A stretch of DNA of 64,000 bases from the NCBI RefSeq assembly GCF_023806465.1, contig NZ_JAMSLS010000004.1, forward strand, positions 136,498-200,497, given 5' to 3'. This stretch comes from Thermomicrobium sp. CFH 73360. GTDB taxonomy: Bacteria > Chloroflexota > Chloroflexia > Thermomicrobiales > Thermomicrobiaceae. Below are positions 61,392-64,000 of this stretch, in pieces. Position numbers and translations under genes: made by a program. Positions within the stretch are counted from its first letter, which is position 1. Each line of letters begins with the position of its first letter. Below the pieces are notes generated by a model that was given only the letters and a program-made list of their open reading frames with translations, was not told the origin of the DNA and searched no databases.

Positions 61392-62233
61392 GCTTCACTG
61401 AGACGTTGTGCCATCGCGTACAAGAACTGAGCGAACTCTTCCACTCCGCCCACCAAGATGTCGGCGAGATGTCCGAGTGTTTCTGGAGCCTCTTCGCTCC
61501 AAACACCGATCAGGATTGTATCGATACTCCCAGCCGACCGACGTTCCCGTAGATATCGCATGGCATCGAGGTCCGTCACGTCATCACCAGCAAAGAGAAC
61601 GCCCCGCAACCTGTACCTTGTGACGAGCGCATCAACGGCCGTCCCTTTATCGATCGGCACGTTCGGTCGGAGTTCCAGAACCTCCCGGCCACGACGAACA
61701 AGGAGACCATAACGCGTCGCGATCTGCTCTACAACCTTTTCCGCCCGTTGGCGCTCTTCATTCGCGTCGATACCGCGTAGATGGACCGTCAGCGTCGCCC
61801 CCTTTTCCTCAATGAGAAAGTCACCCAGTTCCGCACGTAAGACGCGGGATGCCTCCTGGACGCTGGGGAGCCAGGGAATAATCTCTGCAGCAATGGTGAG
61901 CTGCTCTTCAACCAAAGACTCGGCTCCGTGATTTCCAACAATAACGAGTTCTGGAATGTCCAACCGAGTGGCCACATCCAGCGCCCGACGTCCAGACACG
62001 ACGGCGACCAATTCCACGCGCTTCACAAGGAGGCGTAACGCTTGGGCTGCGAGGGGATGCGGTTGAGCGGTTTCGGGATGCGCCACGATGGGACTTAATG
62101 TTCCATCGAAATCAGTGATGACACCAGCGGGAAAGAGGCGCAGAACTGCAAGCGATCGCTCGAGGAGCCGATGGATATCGCTCGTGCGCAGTGGTGTTGC
62201 CATGTGGTCATCATCGCTGCAAGGTGCCACCAT
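61388..62233 (-). CDS. otsB: Trehalose-6-phosphate phosphatase
   Basis: The 281-residue HAD-superfamily phosphatase has the DxDxT motif as DFDGTLSPI (Asp41, Asp43), motif II in VAVVSGRR, VGNHGAES, and GDDVTDLDAMRYLRE for motif IV, with the OtsB cap region (RLDIPELVIVGNHGAESLVEEQ). It dephosphorylates trehalose-6-phosphate to trehalose, a thermo- and osmoprotectant. ATG 62233 has AAGGGAG 6 nt upstream. The partner synthase OtsA is not in the window. It is divergent from an MFS transporter and converges on the M81 gene with a 4-nt overlap. Confidence 0.92.
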   Translation of the reverse strand: MVAPCSDDDHMATPLRTSDIHRLLERSLAVLRLFPAGVITDFDGTLSPIVAHPETAQPHPLAAQALRLLVKRVELVAVVSGRRALDVATRLDIPELVIVGNHGAESLVEEQLTIAAEIIPWLPSVQEASRVLRAELGDFLIEEKGATLTVHLRGIDANEERQRAEKVVEQIATRYGLLVRRGREVLELRPNVPIDKGTAVDALVTRYRLRGVLFAGDDVTDLDAMRYLRERRSAGSIDTILIGVWSEEAPETLGHLADILVGGVEEFAQFLYAMAQRLSEA

Positions 62234-62269
62234 CGTATACTCCCTTCGGCATGGGAGGGACGCTCAGCA

Positions 62270-63562
62270 GTGTCGCTTTTCCAAGGTCTCATCCGGTATG
62301 CGAGATCGCTCCTCGCTTTACCCCGCGACATCCGCCTCTTTTTCGTGTATGCGCTCTTTTCGAACGTCGCGATCGGCGCTTTCACCCTACTGTACAACCT
62401 CTACCTCATCCAACTTGGATATCGCGAGGACTTCATTGGTCTGGTCAACGCAGCATCGACAGGAGCTCTTGCACTCTCCGCACTCGGCTTAGGCCGACTG
62501 CTTCACCAGCGTGGCTCCTGGTGGTGTTTGACCTACGGTACCGGAGCGTACTTGGCCACCTCGACGATCCTGGCACTCGCCACCCAGCCTGCCGTGGTTC
62601 TGGCCTGTGCAATTCTCCAGGGTATGGCAACAACATTTCTCTTCGTGCCGCTTATGCCATTTGTCATCGACCATGCTCCGACCGTTCACCGTGCCACCGT
62701 TGCCGCAGTCGCCCTGTCTCTCACTTCCGTCTCGTCGACGATCGGCAGCCTTTTAGCTGGGTGGCTTCCCTCCGCAATCGGTCCCGTTTTCAACATTCCT
62801 GTTCCAAGTGTCCAGTCCTATCGCGTGGCTTTGCTCGCGGGCATCGGTGTTTGTGCTGTCGCGATAGTGCCACTTCTCGTCATGCGAGAAGCGCGCGATC
62901 GCCCACCACAGGCAACGAGCACACTGCACATACACGACCCGCAGTCCAAGTCACTGACCGAGATCCGTCGGTATCTCATCGCGTTCGTCATTGCTGGCGG
63001 ACTCTTGAGTATCGGCAACGGAGCAGTCGTTCCATTCTACAACGTGTATCTGGACACCCTCGGGCTTTCCGCCCGCACGATCGGTGTCATTTACGCAGTG
63101 GCCAGCCTTGTCGGCGCACTCTTTGGTCTTGTCGGCCCGGCGATCGCCCGCATCTGTGGCCCGCTCCGCGCGGTCACCATCATCCGATTCGCACCAGTGC
63201 CGGTCTTCGCCAGTCTCATGTTGCTTCAAGCAATCCCGCTTGCCATCGCTGCACACGTTATCCGCATGATTTCGATCTCAATGGCTTGGCCGATCGACTC
63301 TATGCTGGTAGCCGAAACGCTCCCTTCGAGAGCGCGGGCGAACGCCTTTAGCTTCCGGAGTGCCGCGTGGAACATCGGCTTCGCCGCCGCCAGCTTTCTC
63401 GGCGGTCGCCTGATCGTCACCTTCGGTTACGTGCCTGTCTTTGCACTCTATACGCTCTTCTGCACCGCAGCCATCGCATATTTCATGCAGCAATTTCGTC
63501 ACCATCCAGCTGCGCATGCCCGCGCAGGATCCATCCCTTCGGTGAGTGAACAGCACTCCTAA
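62270..63562 (+). CDS. Major facilitator superfamily transporter
   Basis: GTG 62270 with GGGAGGGA 9 nt upstream is the start; the open frame begins 33 codons earlier inside otsB, without homology. The 430-residue protein has about twelve helices. Family features are YALFSNVAIGAFTLLYNLYLIQLGYREDFIGLVNAASTGALALSALGLGRLL in helices 1-2 and DTLGLSARTIGVIYAVASLVGALFGLVGPAIAR after the central loop, and RANAFSFRSAAWNIGFAAASFLGGRLI. The substrate is unknown. Its start is only 36 nt from the otsB start, so its promoter probably lies within otsB. Confidence 0.88.
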   Translation: MSLFQGLIRYARSLLALPRDIRLFFVYALFSNVAIGAFTLLYNLYLIQLGYREDFIGLVNAASTGALALSALGLGRLLHQRGSWWCLTYGTGAYLATSTILALATQPAVVLACAILQGMATTFLFVPLMPFVIDHAPTVHRATVAAVALSLTSVSSTIGSLLAGWLPSAIGPVFNIPVPSVQSYRVALLAGIGVCAVAIVPLLVMREARDRPPQATSTLHIHDPQSKSLTEIRRYLIAFVIAGGLLSIGNGAVVPFYNVYLDTLGLSARTIGVIYAVASLVGALFGLVGPAIARICGPLRAVTIIRFAPVPVFASLMLLQAIPLAIAAHVIRMISISMAWPIDSMLVAETLPSRARANAFSFRSAAWNIGFAAASFLGGRLIVTFGYVPVFALYTLFCTAAIAYFMQQFRHHPAAHARAGSIPSVSEQHS

Positions 63563-63569
63563 CTCGCGC

Positions 63570-64000
63570 TCACGACGGAAGGTCCGTTTCGAGACGATCG
63601 ACGATGAGACGACCAATTTCCAGACAGGAAGTCGCCGCTGGCGAGGGCGCATTCCGTACATGCACGATTCCTCGTTGTCGCTCGAGAACAAAGTCATCGA
63701 TCAACTTCCCATCGCGTGACAGGGCTTGAGCACGTACGCCGGACGGACCCGGCAGGAGATCGTCTTCCTCAAGTTCCGGAACAAAACGACAGAGCTCCTT
63801 CAAGAAGGCGCGCTTGCTGACATCACGCCAGAACTCGGTAATTCCGACACGCCAGTACTGTCGCGCCAGCGCACGAAAACCAGGATAGGACAGCGTCTCT
63901 ACCAAGTCTCGCCAGCAGAAGTCAGTTCGCTGATACCCTTCACGGGCAAACGCCAGAACGGCATTTGGTCCGAGGAGCACTGAACCATCAAGGCGTGGAG
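63570..64000 (-). CDS. lhgO: L-2-hydroxyglutarate oxidase (LhgO), 5' part beyond the window
   Basis: Only the C-terminal ~143 residues lie in the window; the frame is open to the right edge, so GTG 63980 is not a real start. PRLDGSVLLGPNAVLAFAREGY, DFCWRDLVETLSYPGFRALARQYWRVG, SKRAFLKELCRFVPELEEDDLLPGPSGVRAQALSRDGKLIDDFVLERQRGIVHVRNAPSPAATSCLEIGRLI match the C-terminal half of LhgO/LhgD-type FAD enzymes. They oxidise L-2-hydroxyglutarate to 2-oxoglutarate, passing electrons to oxygen or quinone. The FAD-binding N-terminus is not visible. Confidence 0.88.
   Translation of the reverse strand, partial: PRLDGSVLLGPNAVLAFAREGYQRTDFCWRDLVETLSYPGFRALARQYWRVGITEFWRDVSKRAFLKELCRFVPELEEDDLLPGPSGVRAQALSRDGKLIDDFVLERQRGIVHVRNAPSPAATSCLEIGRLIVDRLETDLPS

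Noticed and set aside
62191..63351. 386-codon plus-strand frame inside the MFS gene
   Set aside because: It is the same strand but another frame; the MFS helices and Shine-Dalgarno support the frame from GTG 62270.

Overview
The window is GC-rich, densely coded bacterial DNA. Gene content (tandem Chlor_Arch_YYY/DUF2298 membrane proteins, a DUF2342 metalloprotease, NurA with a separate HAS-barrel protein, MglA plus roadblock, a fused AccD-AccA) points to Chloroflexota, and a thermophilic Thermomicrobia relative is my best guess. This is inference from gene families; no 16S rRNA is present.

Layout. 1-3685: two DUF2298 membrane proteins, the first cut by the left edge. 3682-6163: infC-rpmI-rplT-rRNA methyltransferase operon from a strong promoter, then HU and its terminator. 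6164-13334 (minus): mtnP, FtsW/RodA, a transpeptidase PBP, a small metallopeptidase, a membrane protein and gyrB in one tightly packed run. 13419-21782 (plus): surface polysaccharide cluster with two O-antigen-ligase-like proteins, a UDP-glucuronate decarboxylase-like enzyme, a flippase-like membrane protein, a GT4 glycosyltransferase and a Wzx-type flippase. 21773-23648 (minus): a lipoprotein and an M23 peptidase interrupted by an in-frame TAG. 23720-31957: holA, rpsT (minus), murJ, lepA, a MazG fusion and aspS. 32047-33471 (minus): Fur-type regulator and manganese catalase behind a long perfect inverted repeat. 33765-34126: tRNA-Leu, tRNA-Val and tRNA-Phe with promoter and terminator. 34207-35312: a DUF2090 aldolase-like protein and tRNA-Gln. 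35356-41113: hflX, roadblock protein, purM, mglA, HD protein, purH. 41110-46452 (minus): VanW protein, DUF2342 protein, NurA and HAS-barrel protein. 46605-49451: RidA, tRNA-Val, greA, lysS. 49400-57757 (minus): a polyamine-type ABC transporter co-encoded with an amidohydrolase and an FAD amine oxidase. 57996-64000: accDA fusion, a divergent M81 protein, trehalose phosphatase, an MFS transporter and the 3' end of an L-2-hydroxyglutarate oxidase cut by the right edge.

Most of the window is housekeeping (translation, division, purine synthesis, lipid precursor supply). The less ordinary signals are: infC apparently starting at an AUC codon; the amber-interrupted M23 peptidase; the 15-bp-arm operator in front of fur-catalase; the NurA/HAS-barrel pair without a HerA ATPase, in an operon with a metalloprotease and a VanW protein; and the uptake-and-catabolism operon for an unidentified amide or amine. 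I see no CRISPR array, prophage or insertion sequence.
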